Positions 28,398 to 36,437 of a DNA stretch of 64,000 bases are shown in pieces. Origin of the DNA: Acidicapsa acidisoli (lineage in GTDB: Bacteria > Acidobacteriota > Terriglobia > Terriglobales > Acidobacteriaceae); contig NZ_JAGSYI010000004.1 in the NCBI RefSeq assembly GCF_025685625.1, positions 186,001 to 250,000 on the forward strand, given 5' to 3'. A program made the translations under genes and the position numbers. Below the pieces are notes generated by a model, which saw nothing but the letters and a program-made list of their open reading frames with translations, was not told the origin of the DNA and made no database searches. Every line of letters begins with the position of its first letter. Within the stretch, counting starts at the first letter, position 1.

Positions 28398-28439
28398 ATG
28401 CGGGGCGCAGAGCGCATAAGCAATCTCTGCGCCCCGCAT
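28398..28439. terminator. Perfect 15-bp inverted repeat after the metallophosphoesterase gene
   Basis: ATGCGGGGCGCAGAG (28398-28412) and CTCTGCGCCCCGCAT (28425-28439) form a perfect 15-bp stem with a 12-base loop, nine bases after the stop codon. No U-tract follows, so it may act as a transcript-end stabiliser rather than a classic terminator. Confidence 0.65.
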
Positions 28440-28458
28440 CGCCCTGGCTAGCCGCCAT

Positions 28459-29163
28459 GTGCTAATCTGCGAATTGGTGGCTGAGGACGTCGTTTCCATC
28501 TTTGAGCAGGAGTATCGGGCGCTGCGACCGCGCGCGCCAATGCCCCCATTCCATATCCGCTTCCGGCGATTCGTTTCTCTGAACACGACCATCCGGCTGC
28601 GCGAGGGCTCGCTCCACGTCAGCCTCTCCGATCTCCTCGAGGGCGCACCGGAATCCGTCCTGCGAGCCATCGCGCACATTCTGATCGCCAAAATCTACAA
28701 AAAGCCCATCAGCGCCGCGCACAACCACCGCTACAAGCGCTTCCAGTACAGCGAAACCGTCGCACGCCAGACGGAGCAGATTCGCTACGCGCGTGGCACT
28801 AAACGCTTCACCGGCCCCGAGGGCCGTTACTACAACCTCGACGAAGTCTTCGATTCCCTCAACGAGCGATTCTTCCACGGCCTGCTCGGCCGCCCGCAAC
28901 TCACCTGGAGCGAGCACCATGCGAAGCGCCTGCTGGGCCATTACGATGCCGCGCACAACACCATTGTCGTAAGCCGCGTCTTCGACCGCCCATCGAGCCC
29001 GCGGTACGCCATCGAATACCTGCTCTACCACGAGATGCTGCACCTCAAGCATCCGGTCAGCGTACGCGGCACCCGGCGCTGCGTACACAGCGCCGCTTTC
29101 AAGGCCGACGAGCGGATGTTCCCTCAGTTGGACGTGGCGCTAGCATTTTTGAAACGACTTTAA
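28459..29163 (+). CDS. SprT-like zinc metalloprotease-fold protein
   Basis: A 234-residue protein with a central-to-C-terminal SprT-like domain. It includes LDEVFDSLNERFFHGLLGRP, then WSEHHAKRLLGHYDAAHNTIVVSRVFD, then the zinc-binding helix HEMLH (191-195) and a later HSAAFKADE segment supplying the third ligand. SprT/Spartan-like proteins act on DNA-protein crosslinks in some organisms, but most bacterial members are uncharacterised. The start is uncertain: GTG 28459 gives the longest frame, and GTG 28480 is possible. No good ribosome-binding site precedes either. Confidence 0.75.
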   Translation: MLICELVAEDVVSIFEQEYRALRPRAPMPPFHIRFRRFVSLNTTIRLREGSLHVSLSDLLEGAPESVLRAIAHILIAKIYKKPISAAHNHRYKRFQYSETVARQTEQIRYARGTKRFTGPEGRYYNLDEVFDSLNERFFHGLLGRPQLTWSEHHAKRLLGHYDAAHNTIVVSRVFDRPSSPRYAIEYLLYHEMLHLKHPVSVRGTRRCVHSAAFKADERMFPQLDVALAFLKRL

Positions 29164-29246
29164 GCGCTTGTCATTGCAATAGAATTGTGCGATGACCTCG
29201 ACTGCACTCGCGCTCCGGGCTCTTTAGAGGACAGCAAAGGATTTCC

Positions 29247-30710
29247 ATGACGACTAGAAGAGATTTCTGCCAATGGATGGCCAAGACTGCATCCCTTGCG
29301 ATGATTCCGTCCGTGGCGGCACAAGCTTCGGCAGTGCAAGCTTCCCAGGAACCCGCTCCTGCGCCATCCGCGCGGCATGGCAGGCCATTGCTTGAATTGC
29401 AGCAGCAATTCCTCGACCTTCGCTTCGGCATGTTCGTGCATTTCAATATGGCGACCTTCCAGAATCGCGAATGGGGCGATCCCACATCGCCCGCCGACCA
29501 GTTCAATCCCACTGCTCTGGACACGGACCAATGGGCCGCGGCGGCGAAATCCGCCAATATGACATGGGGCTGTCTTACGACGAAGCACCACGACGGCTTT
29601 TGCATCTGGCCGACGGCCACCAAAAGCGCAAGCGTGCGCCTGACGCAGCACAAGACCGATGTTGTGCGCGCGTATGTCGACTCGTTCCGCAAGGCGAATC
29701 TGCGAGTCGCGCTCTATTTCTCGATTCTGGACATGCGGGACGACATCCGCCACTTCAACATCACGCACGACAAGATTCAACTGGTGAAAGATCAACTGAC
29801 CGAACTGTTCACCGGCTACGGTGCTGTGGACGCATTGATCATCGACGGATGGAACGCTCCATGGAGCCGCATCACCTACGAAGAGATGCCATTCACCGAG
29901 ATCTACGAACACATCAAGTCCATGCAGCCCGACTGCCTCGTTTCGGATCTGAATGCAAGTCAGTTCCCTGCAGGCGGTTTGTATTACAGCGACTTGAAGG
30001 CCTTTGAACAGAATGCCGGGCAAAAAGTACCGCCGGGGAGCGATCTTCCCGCCTTCTCCTGCGTGACATTGACCGATGGATGGTTCTGGAAGCAGAGCGA
30101 CGCCAACGGTCGCTTGAAGCCGACTGCAACTGTAGTGGACGAGTGGCTGGTTCCCCTAAACCGCAGGCACTGCAACCTGATTCTCAACGCGGCTCCGAAT
30201 CGCGAAGGGCGTCTCGCGCCCAATGTCGTCGCGAGGCTGGAGGAGATCGGCAAAGCGTGGCAGCATCCCGGACCTGCCGAGAAGATCAGCGAACACATCG
30301 TGATTACCACCCCGAATCTCGCGACCGGCAAGCCTATCAAAGCCAGCTCCTATCCCGACACTGTTGGACCGGATCTGGCCAATGATGGCGATTTTCGATC
30401 GAGTTGGAATCCGGATGACGGATTGACCTCGGCCTGGCTGCAGGTCGACCTGAAAAAGGAACAAAGCTTCAACGTGTTGTCGCTCGTCGAGCCGGTCGGT
30501 CAATGGGATGACTACAAGCAAAGCCGGATCAAGAGTTACAAATTTCAGGCGTGGAATGGCCACGATTGGACGACTCTCGTCGAGGGCGGCGTCCCTGTTC
30601 CGGTCGCGATCCATCGGATTCCGCGCGTGACCTCATCGCAGGTCCGGCTGACAATTGAGTCAGGCCACGACGCTCCACATATTGCAGACCTCGGCGTCTA
30701 TAACCAGTAA
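29247..30710 (+). CDS. Alpha-L-fucosidase, GH29, with C-terminal F5/8-type carbohydrate-binding domain
   Basis: A 487-residue exported enzyme. A Tat-type signal (MTTRRDF, then a hydrophobic stretch to AQASA) precedes the GH29 TIM barrel (~45-330). The barrel contains RFGMFVHFNMATF, TTKHHDGFCIWPT and ALIIDGWNAPW, whose Asp200 aligns with the GH29 nucleophile. Residues ~350-487 form a discoidin-like domain (SSWNPDDGLTSAWLQVDL, VRLTIESGHDAPHIADLGVY). It should release fucose from host, plant or microbial glycans in the periplasm or outside. TTTAGAGGACAGCAAAGGAT provides a ribosome-binding site. Confidence 0.9.
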   Translation: MTTRRDFCQWMAKTASLAMIPSVAAQASAVQASQEPAPAPSARHGRPLLELQQQFLDLRFGMFVHFNMATFQNREWGDPTSPADQFNPTALDTDQWAAAAKSANMTWGCLTTKHHDGFCIWPTATKSASVRLTQHKTDVVRAYVDSFRKANLRVALYFSILDMRDDIRHFNITHDKIQLVKDQLTELFTGYGAVDALIIDGWNAPWSRITYEEMPFTEIYEHIKSMQPDCLVSDLNASQFPAGGLYYSDLKAFEQNAGQKVPPGSDLPAFSCVTLTDGWFWKQSDANGRLKPTATVVDEWLVPLNRRHCNLILNAAPNREGRLAPNVVARLEEIGKAWQHPGPAEKISEHIVITTPNLATGKPIKASSYPDTVGPDLANDGDFRSSWNPDDGLTSAWLQVDLKKEQSFNVLSLVEPVGQWDDYKQSRIKSYKFQAWNGHDWTTLVEGGVPVPVAIHRIPRVTSSQVRLTIESGHDAPHIADLGVYNQ

Positions 30711-30792
30711 TGACAATTGACCTGGAGTGGCCAGTATCAATGCCCGAAGACTGGATATTCCTGCCGACCGCTCCAGCGCGCATAATTGCCGC

Positions 30793-31572
30793 ATGTCGAC
30801 GCTGATAAAGGACACAGCCAGCCGTTTTCTTTTCCTTTCCTTCTTCTGCGGGGTATTCACTCTGGCCGCAATTTCCGCCTACCCGCAGCAACAATCCGAC
30901 TCAATGGCCAACATGCCCGGAATGAACAAAGACAGCATGGCCGACATGAAAGACATGGGACCCAGCATGGCGGCGATGGCGGGTCACATGTACGTCACGC
31001 CTCCGCGGCCCAGGCAGCCCGGCGACGAAGAAAAGGTCAAGGCCATCGTGGCGCAGGTGCGTTCCTCTATCGAGCGATACCGGGACTACAAGAAGGCCCT
31101 GGCCGACGGCTACGTGATCGGGAATCCGGAAGTGGATCAGCCCCAGTCACACTTCAACAGTCAGGCCAACATTCAGGAAGCCGAACGCCACTTCGACCCT
31201 ACCAGGCCATCTTCCCTGCTCTATTTCAAGACGCCGAAGCAGCATTACAAGTTGGAAGGGGTGATGTTCACCGCCAGTGCGTATGCAACAGAAGATGAGT
31301 TGAACGACCGAATCCCGCTCAGCGTCGTAAGGTGGCACGAACATACGAACTTCTGCGCGGCTCCGGCAGATCGAGTCAAGGAATATTTCGGCCAGCATCC
31401 GAAGTTCGGCATGTTCGGCTCAATCAACACTGCGGAAGCATGTAGGGCTGAAGGCGGCGTCTTTTATCCGCACGTCTTTACCTGGATGATCCACGTCTTT
31501 CCCTTCGAGGACAACTTGAAAGACGTCTTCTCCATGAACGACGACATACCCCACTTCGGATTACAGCCGTAA
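30793..31572 (+). CDS. Secreted Met/His-rich protein of unknown function
   Basis: A 259-residue protein with a signal peptide (TASRFLFLSFFCGVFTLAAI). A methionine-rich segment follows (MANMPGMNKDSMADMKDMGP, then SMAAMAGHM, ~37-70), like the copper-binding stretches of CopA/CusF-type proteins. The rest has no family I can name, but it holds several His-containing blocks: SHFNSQANIQEAERHF, WHEHTNFC, YPHVFTWMIHVFPFED and DIPHFG. A metal-binding periplasmic role is an inference. It ends about 120 bases before the first small-RNA unit, on the same strand. Confidence 0.6.
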   Translation: MSTLIKDTASRFLFLSFFCGVFTLAAISAYPQQQSDSMANMPGMNKDSMADMKDMGPSMAAMAGHMYVTPPRPRQPGDEEKVKAIVAQVRSSIERYRDYKKALADGYVIGNPEVDQPQSHFNSQANIQEAERHFDPTRPSSLLYFKTPKQHYKLEGVMFTASAYATEDELNDRIPLSVVRWHEHTNFCAAPADRVKEYFGQHPKFGMFGSINTAEACRAEGGVFYPHVFTWMIHVFPFEDNLKDVFSMNDDIPHFGLQP

Positions 31573-31603
31573 GCTCCGGCAGATTTTCAAAGCGCAGCGA
31601 ATA

Positions 31604-31683
31604 TTTTCCACTGTAAATACAGCATTTCCACATAAAAAATCTTCTTAAAAACCTGCACACCCCACTTAGTTCCGGAGTACTAT
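31604..31683 (+). promoter_or_regulatory. Promoter and paired upstream boxes of sRNA unit 1
   Basis: A -35-like TGCACA (31654-31659) and a -10-like TACTAT (31678-31683) are separated by 18 bases. Upstream are TTTTCCACT (31604) and ATTTCCACA (31624), starting 20 bases apart. The same parts occur at almost the same spacing before unit 2, which marks the conserved boxes as real control sites, possibly for an activator or DnaA-like protein. Confidence 0.7.
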
Positions 31684-31689
31684 CAGTTC

Positions 31690-31975
31690 ATCGGAAGAGA
31701 GATCTTCCAGCAGAAGAGAGTAGACAAGGAGCCATCGAGAGAATCGGCAACGAAACTCAGGAAGCTATCCGGGTAACTGGGTGGTGGAGGATGGGGACCG
31801 GGAAGCTCTTACAGCGAGTGTAGTCACGGAGGAATGAGGGAAACGCGGACTTAGGTTCGCGGGAACCGAAGGAGGACGAGATAGCAGCGTTGTAATTTGG
31901 ATGCCGTACCAAAGCTTCAAAAAATTCGGATAGAGAGGGCGATCTTCCGCAAGGAAGATCGCCCTCTCGCTTTGT
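31690..31975 (+). ncRNA. Structured small RNA, tandem copy 1
   Basis: A predicted transcript of about 285 nt between a promoter and a strong terminal hairpin. It starts with hairpin GGAAGA-GAGA-TCTTCC (31693-31708). It includes a hairpin with conserved loop GGGTAACT (31764-31785), a long-range helix ACAGCG (31811) with CGTTGT (31888), hairpin GGTTC-GCGG-GAACC (31854-31867), and TTTGG/CCAAA (31896-31913). All recur in copy 2, several with compensating base changes. There is no open plus-strand frame: TAA and TAG interrupt it. It lies between a + gene and the convergent ribBA, so it is not a leader. I cannot match it to a known RNA family. Confidence 0.8.
31933..31975 (+). terminator. Terminator hairpin of sRNA copy 1
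   Basis: A perfect 16-bp stem (31933-31948 with 31953-31968) capped by the GNRA tetraloop GCAA is followed by GCTTTGT. The U-tract is modest, but the stem is very strong. Confidence 0.8.
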
Positions 31976-32059
31976 ACCTGGAAAATTAACTTACTGTACT
32001 TCGCACGCCAATCTTTACGGTCATTTTCCACTTCCTACACTTACCTTGCCCTTCGGAAG

Positions 32060-32138
32060 TTATTCACATAACCTGAACAATTTCCACATAATAAAATTTC
32101 ACGGAACATACACACTTCACTAAGTTTCGCGGTACTAT
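32060..32138 (+). promoter_or_regulatory. Promoter and paired upstream boxes of sRNA unit 2
   Basis: Boxes TTATTCACA (32060) and ATTTCCACA (32080) again start 20 bases apart. They are followed by TACACA (32109-32114) and, after 18 bases, TACTAT (32133-32138). Apart from one inserted base near the boxes, the layout matches unit 1 with a 455-base offset. TTATTCACA equals a DnaA box, but the boxes are better explained as part of this promoter. Confidence 0.7.
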
Positions 32139-32144
32139 CAATTC

Positions 32145-32431
32145 ACCGGAAGAGAGATCTTCCAGCAGAAGAGAGTAGACAAGGAGCCGCCAGGAGAATC
32201 GGCAACGAGACTCGCGAAGCTATCCGGGTAACTGGGTAGCGGAGGGTGGGAACCAGAAAGCTCTTGCAGCGCGTGGGGTCACGGAGAAGTTAGGGAAAAG
32301 CGAGCGAAAGTTCGCGGTGACTGGATAACTCCAAGATAACAACGCTGCGATTTGGAAGCCGAACCAAAGCTTCAAAAAATCGGATAGGAAGGGCGGCCCG
32401 CTCGCAAGAGATGGCCGCCCTTTCGCTTTGC
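32145..32431 (+). ncRNA. Structured small RNA, tandem copy 2
   Basis: A second transcript unit colinear with copy 1 over about 230 bases without a length change (offset 455 throughout). The first ~45 bases, GGAAGA hairpin to GGAGCC, differ at only one position; the interior is about 76% identical. Helices kept with covariation include GCAGCG (32266) with CGCTGC (32343), against A-U/G-U pairs in copy 1. GCTATCC/GGGTAGC is also kept (32219-32240). The minus-strand frame 32220-32435, and its counterpart in copy 1, is a shadow: the differences show no wobble-position bias. Confidence 0.8.
32387..32431 (+). terminator. Terminator hairpin of sRNA copy 2
   Basis: A GGGCGGCC/GGCCGCCC stem continues through a 2-base mismatch into CTC-GCAA-GAG and is followed by GCTTTG. 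The sequence differs widely from the copy 1 hairpin, yet the pairing and the GCAA loop are kept. Confidence 0.8.
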
Positions 32432-32477
32432 ACAAGACCCATAGATCGCGATAGGAAGGACAACCGGAACGGACTCG

Positions 32478-33779
32478 CTACGAGGCGCAGACCGAAGCTG
32501 TACTCGCCACGGGGATCGGCACTTGCTCGACAATCTCCAGGCCAAACCCCTCCAAAGCTGGAATATGCATCGGCGTATTCGACAGCAGTCGGATTCGCCG
32601 GATACCAAGGTCGAAGAGAATCTGGCCGCCGAGACCTACGGCGCGGACGATGCGCTTGTGCCGGTCTTCGTGAGCCTCGATCGCGCGCAAATCGGAGTGG
32701 AGCAGCAGCTTCGCCCTGTCGTCTTTGATCTTCGGCGTCGCGTCGATTTCGAATCCCCGGCTGGTGTTGTGCAGATAGAGGATCGCGCCGCAGCCGGCCT
32801 CGACAATCATGCGCATCGACTGATCGAGGATCTCGCGGCAGTTGCAGTCGGCTGCAAAGATGTCGCCGGCAGTGCAGCGCGTGTGAACGCGGACCAAAAC
32901 CGGCTTTGCGCTCGGATTTGCGCTCTCAGACGCGTTGGGGCCGTTTCCGCCGTCCAACGAACTTCCCTGTTCGCTTACCTGCCCGCAGAGCGCGCCGTGA
33001 ACCAGCGCCACGTGGCTTTCGCCGCCATTGACCTCGCTCTCGTAAGCGATCATGCGGAAGTCGCCATAACGGGTCCGGATCTGGCTCTCCGCCGCGCGGG
33101 TAATGTATCTCTCATTCTGCAGACGATATCGGATGAGTTCTGCGACGGTGAGCATTTTGAGGCCGTGCTCGGCGCAGAATCGGACCAGATCCGGAACGCG
33201 GGCCATAGTGCCGTCGTCGTTCATGATCTCGCAGATAACCCCCGACGGCGTAAGCCCGGAGAGCCGAGCCAAATCAACAGACGCCTCGGTTTGCCCCGCG
33301 CGGACGAGAACCCCGCCCTTGCGGGCACGCAGCGGGAAGATGTGGCCAGGACGGGCGAGGTCCGACGCCGTCGCGCCCGACGCTATGGCTGTGCGGATGG
33401 TGTGGGCTCGATCGGCGGCCGAAATGCCGGTAGTGACTCCCTCCCGCGCTTCAATGGTTTCTGTGAAGGCAGTCCCGAAACGGGAGGAGTTCTGCTGGGT
33501 CATCGGCAGTAAATTCAGGTAGTCGGCCCGCTCTTCTGTGAGGGTGAGGCAGATTAATCCGCGGCCAAACCTGGCCATGAAGTTGATGGCCTCCGGGGTC
33601 ACGAAGTCGGAAGCAAGGGTGAGATCGCCTTCATTTTCCCGGTCTTCGTCATCAACGACAACAAGCATCCGACCAGCGCGGAATTCCGCCAGGGCGGCCG
33701 GTACGTCGACAAATGGGGCGGAAAGAGTTCGATTGGACATGGCACACTTGGGATGCGTAAGAACTTCCGGCAGCTTCAT
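32478..33779 (-). CDS. ribBA: RibBA: DHBP synthase with a GTP-cyclohydrolase-II-like domain
   Basis: A 433-residue bifunctional-type riboflavin protein. The N-terminal 3,4-dihydroxy-2-butanone-4-phosphate synthase (~25-220) is intact, with the acidic loop [10 protein letters not shown] (43-52) and RPGHIFPL. The C-terminal GTP-cyclohydrolase II domain (~235-433) keeps three zinc cysteines (C302, C312, C314) but replaces the usual QEGRGIG catalytic block with NTSRGFEID and contains a Ser/Asn-rich insertion (~270-292). It therefore certainly makes the butanone precursor, but its GTP-cyclohydrolase activity is doubtful. The start may be 33779 or 33740. No FMN riboswitch was seen upstream. Confidence 0.85.
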   Translation of the reverse strand: MKLPEVLTHPKCAMSNRTLSAPFVDVPAALAEFRAGRMLVVVDDEDRENEGDLTLASDFVTPEAINFMARFGRGLICLTLTEERADYLNLLPMTQQNSSRFGTAFTETIEAREGVTTGISAADRAHTIRTAIASGATASDLARPGHIFPLRARKGGVLVRAGQTEASVDLARLSGLTPSGVICEIMNDDGTMARVPDLVRFCAEHGLKMLTVAELIRYRLQNERYITRAAESQIRTRYGDFRMIAYESEVNGGESHVALVHGALCGQVSEQGSSLDGGNGPNASESANPSAKPVLVRVHTRCTAGDIFAADCNCREILDQSMRMIVEAGCGAILYLHNTSRGFEIDATPKIKDDRAKLLLHSDLRAIEAHEDRHKRIVRAVGLGGQILFDLGIRRIRLLSNTPMHIPALEGFGLEIVEQVPIPVASTASVCAS

Positions 33780-34027
33780 TGTCTCTCACCGGAGGGCCCA
33801 AGAACAAAAATCAACAGGAAGTGGGCTGGATTTCAGGTCATCCGTGATTCGCGGGCAATTTCCCGGAACAATGGCTAAGACTGGGCGGCGCCTAGGTGGA
33901 ACGGGCAGATTCTGGGCTATGCAACTTACGGGTTACCGAGGCGAAATTGAGTATACGGGAATGTGACTTCGTGCTATCTTTCGTAATGAATTCGCGTTAC
34001 CAATAGCCAAGACGCTTGTTCCAAGAG

Positions 34028-34711
34028 ATGAGTCGCTTGAAACCTCCCAACCACTACGAATTCCTTCAAATCAGTCCGAACGCTGAGCAGGACACCATCC
34101 ACCGCGTCTACCGGTTTCTGGCGACCCGCCTTCATCCGGACAACCCGGAGACGGGCGACGCAGACAAGTTCTTCCAGTTAAAGCAAGCGTATGACGTGCT
34201 GTCGAACCCAACCCGTCGCGCAGCGTACGACACCGCATGGCAGACGGGGATTCCAGAGCCAGAGCCGCTTTCCACTTCCATCGACTTCATGGACGATAAA
34301 GAAGGCGAGTTGAACCGGCGGCTGGCCGTGCTTGCGATGCTGTATATCCGTCGACGCACAACCCCTGAGTCTCCCGAAGTTTCGCTTTACGAAGTGGAAG
34401 CACGCATGGGGTTTCCGCGCGAATATCTCGATTTCACTATCTGGTATCTCCAAAAGAAGGGCTACATAGCCCGGGCGGATAACGCACAATTCACGCTGAC
34501 CGTGGACGGGGTAGATTTCGTGGAGACGCAGCGAATGAGTACTCCGATACTGCAAAAGCTGCTGACCAGCGCCACGGAGCCTTATTCCACGGACCAGCCG
34601 CGCAGCGATCAACCGGCTGAACCCGTCGAGTCCATCCAGTCCATTCACGCCCGCGGCAACGGCGTTGGAGAAAGGCGCTCACGGGGAGAACGGCGGAAGC
34701 GCTCAGCCTGA
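34028..34711 (+). CDS. J-domain protein with a C-terminal winged-helix-like region
   Basis: A 227-residue protein. The N-terminal DnaJ domain (~8-75) has NHYEFLQISPNAEQDTIHRV, the HPD motif (36-38) and AYDVLSNPTRRAAYD. It would stimulate the ATPase of DnaK-type Hsp70. It lacks the Gly/Phe, zinc-finger and substrate domains of DnaJ. Residues ~100-180 (RRLAVLAMLYIRRRTTPESP, then EVEARMGFPREYLDFTIWYL) look like a winged-helix fold with LQKKGYIARADN as the wing. The tail is charged and low in complexity. An upstream TTG at 34016 is an alternative start. A terminator follows at 34737-34771. Confidence 0.78.
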   Translation: MSRLKPPNHYEFLQISPNAEQDTIHRVYRFLATRLHPDNPETGDADKFFQLKQAYDVLSNPTRRAAYDTAWQTGIPEPEPLSTSIDFMDDKEGELNRRLAVLAMLYIRRRTTPESPEVSLYEVEARMGFPREYLDFTIWYLQKKGYIARADNAQFTLTVDGVDFVETQRMSTPILQKLLTSATEPYSTDQPRSDQPAEPVESIQSIHARGNGVGERRSRGERRKRSA

Positions 34712-34736
34712 AACCAGTTTGCTGCGGACGCAAGAG

Positions 34737-34771
34737 AAAAGGCGCTGCCCCGACGGGAAAGCGCCTTCTGT
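34737..34771 (+). terminator. Terminator after the J-domain gene
   Basis: AAGGCGCT / AGCGCCTT (34739-34746 with 34760-34767) forms an 8-bp stem with a 13-base loop, followed by CTGTTT. It lies about 27 bases after the stop codon. Confidence 0.7.
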
Positions 34772-34836
34772 TTACGGATTATCCTATTGCAATCAATGCT
34801 TTACATCAATCAATTAAAGCATTTAAAACCTTGCCC

Positions 34837-35064
34837 TTACAGGGTAGATTCGATTTCAAAGCCCCAGGCTTCGAGGAGAGCCTCCGGAATGTACTTGGAG
34901 TTCCGGTTGCGGCGTGCCCATTCACGAAGCCGGGTGGAACGGATGTACTGATCCGGAGTCAGTTTGAACTCCTTCACGATTTGCTCGAAGGAGGTGACAG
35001 TAGGCACAACCGGGCCGATAGGCTCAGGTTTGCCCCAATTTGGATTACCACGACGCTTTGCCAT
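34837..35064 (-). CDS. Small conserved-looking hypothetical protein (75 aa)
   Basis: A short basic protein beginning MAKRRGNPNWGKPEPIGPVV. Its middle segment (TSFEQIVKEFKLTPDQYIRS, then TRLREWARRNRNSKYIPEAL) looks like a small helical DNA-binding-like domain. AGAGGG precedes the ATG at suitable spacing, which supports translation. I recognise no family. The AT-rich gap on the upstream side holds no gene. Confidence 0.6.
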   Translation of the reverse strand: MAKRRGNPNWGKPEPIGPVVPTVTSFEQIVKEFKLTPDQYIRSTRLREWARRNRNSKYIPEALLEAWGFEIESTL

Positions 35065-35647
35065 CGATTTTTTTCCCTCTTTGGAAAGGTGACTTTCAAA
35101 TTCCAGCTTCCGTCAACAGTCCATCGTCGGTCGAGCACTTTCAGGGGAGCGAACGGGCTTTAATTGGACCGGGCATGATAGACGCGCGGGCTGGGAAGCT
35201 ATGAGTCTCTTATTTTAGGGATTTTTGGTTCAAAAATCAATAGAAAAATGTCGCGCATGAACCTGCAGCCCGCTCACAAATTGATTGAATTATTTGCTCG
35301 TATATTATTGATTTAATAATAGTTATTCACTTTGCATAGATCTAGAGGCGACCCCATGTTGCGCCTGAATGGACAAACGTTTCGCAATTTTCAGTCGCGC
35401 GTATGAGAAACCGCACTCTATATTCTTTAGTTAATACTGATAAACGAAGCTTTCGGCTCGTTAGGATGCTGATTTTTTCTGGAACTTACCAGGCCCCAGC
35501 CGGGCCAGAAATGAAAGCTATTCCGTAAGGATGTGCATCGAATGGAAAGTCCGCTCGTTTTCTGTCGCTAAATTGCACACCGCACGGAAGGGGTCTGGTT
35601 TAGTATTTCGAAATTCGAGAAGTCTATACAACAGGAAGGCAGGTGCA
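35065..35647. other. AT-rich intergenic region
   Basis: About 580 bases with clearly higher AT than the flanks, especially 35200-35350 (ATTATTTGCTCGTATATTAT and similar). No open frame with a ribosome-binding site was seen. The segment could hold the promoters of both flanking genes (divergent small ORF and the secreted protein at 35648) or a horizontally derived remnant. Confidence 0.5.
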
Positions 35648-36385
35648 ATGCGAGGTTTTTATACTGTCCTGGTGCTTGCGGCGATCAGCGCGCCTCAAAT
35701 GGGCTACGCGCTTCAGGCTGCGGCAGGTACAACAACGACTCAGAGTTCACCGGTGCAGACCCCGTCCGCAACTCCGGGTGCAACACCGCAATCCGAAGCA
35801 GTTTCCGCGCTGGTGAAACCGTCGTTGGATAGTACGCGAGAAACGGTCGGTTCGTTGCAGATGGAGAAATGGAAGCGTGGTCCGTTACGCGATGAGGCGG
35901 GCGCGAACATCGACTCCATCCGCCAGGACATCGAATCCACCCTCCCCGATTTGCTGAAAGCTGCAGATGCAAATCCCGGCGCGACGAGTAAACTGCTGCC
36001 TGTCTCACGCAACATCAATGCTCTCTATGACGTGGTATTGCGGGTGGTCAACGCCGCTCGTGTTACAGCGCCGGGCGACCAGTTCACTGCGCTCCAGGAG
36101 ACGCTTGCTGGTCTGGAGAAGTCGCGGCATGCCCTGGAGGATCGAATCCAGGACGGAGCTGTAGCTCAGGAGAAGCAGATTGGCGATTTGCAGGTTGCAT
36201 TGAAGGTACAGGCGAAACCGCCGGTGTGCCCGGTCGTCGAGCCTGCTCCGGCTCCCGCCGCACCGGCAAAGAAGCCGACACCCAGAAAGCGCAAGCCCGC
36301 AGCCAAACCCCCGACCACCACACCACCCTCAAATGGGCAGCCCGCCAATTCGCAGCCAGGCGGGTCGACGAAACCGAACCAGTGA
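35648..36385 (+). CDS. Secreted hypothetical protein with a Pro/Lys-rich C-terminal tail
   Basis: A 245-residue protein beginning MRGFYTVLVLAAISAPQMGY, a clear signal peptide. The centre (~60-190) is helical and coiled-coil-like (DEAGANIDSIRQDIESTLPD, then SRNINALYDVVLRVVNAARV). The tail (~200-245) is low complexity, rich in Pro, Lys, Thr and Asn (PAPAAPAKKPTPRKRKPAAK). I recognise no family. ATG 35648 follows GGAAGGCAGG. It converges on hutH. Confidence 0.6.
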   Translation: MRGFYTVLVLAAISAPQMGYALQAAAGTTTTQSSPVQTPSATPGATPQSEAVSALVKPSLDSTRETVGSLQMEKWKRGPLRDEAGANIDSIRQDIESTLPDLLKAADANPGATSKLLPVSRNINALYDVVLRVVNAARVTAPGDQFTALQETLAGLEKSRHALEDRIQDGAVAQEKQIGDLQVALKVQAKPPVCPVVEPAPAPAAPAKKPTPRKRKPAAKPPTTTPPSNGQPANSQPGGSTKPNQ

Positions 36386-36437
36386 GAAGCCAGAACATCT
36401 GAGCCAGAGCGCCTGATTCAGACACTTGACCGAGTTG

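Noticed and set aside
32060..32068. Perfect DnaA box TTATTCACA as evidence for a chromosome origin
   Set aside because: No dnaA, dnaN or box cluster lies nearby. The same position holds TTTTCCACT in the other unit, so it is better read as a regulator box.
31765..32435. Paralogous minus-strand ORFs (31765-32031 and 32220-32435) ending in the same residues
   Set aside because: They overlap the two small-RNA units. The base differences between copies are not concentrated at the third codon position of that strand (9 of 36), there is no ribosome-binding site, and helix pairing explains the conservation.
33722..33966. FMN riboswitch upstream of ribBA
   Set aside because: No conserved FMN-aptamer segments were seen in the leader, and the structured RNA pair lies at the 3' end of the gene.
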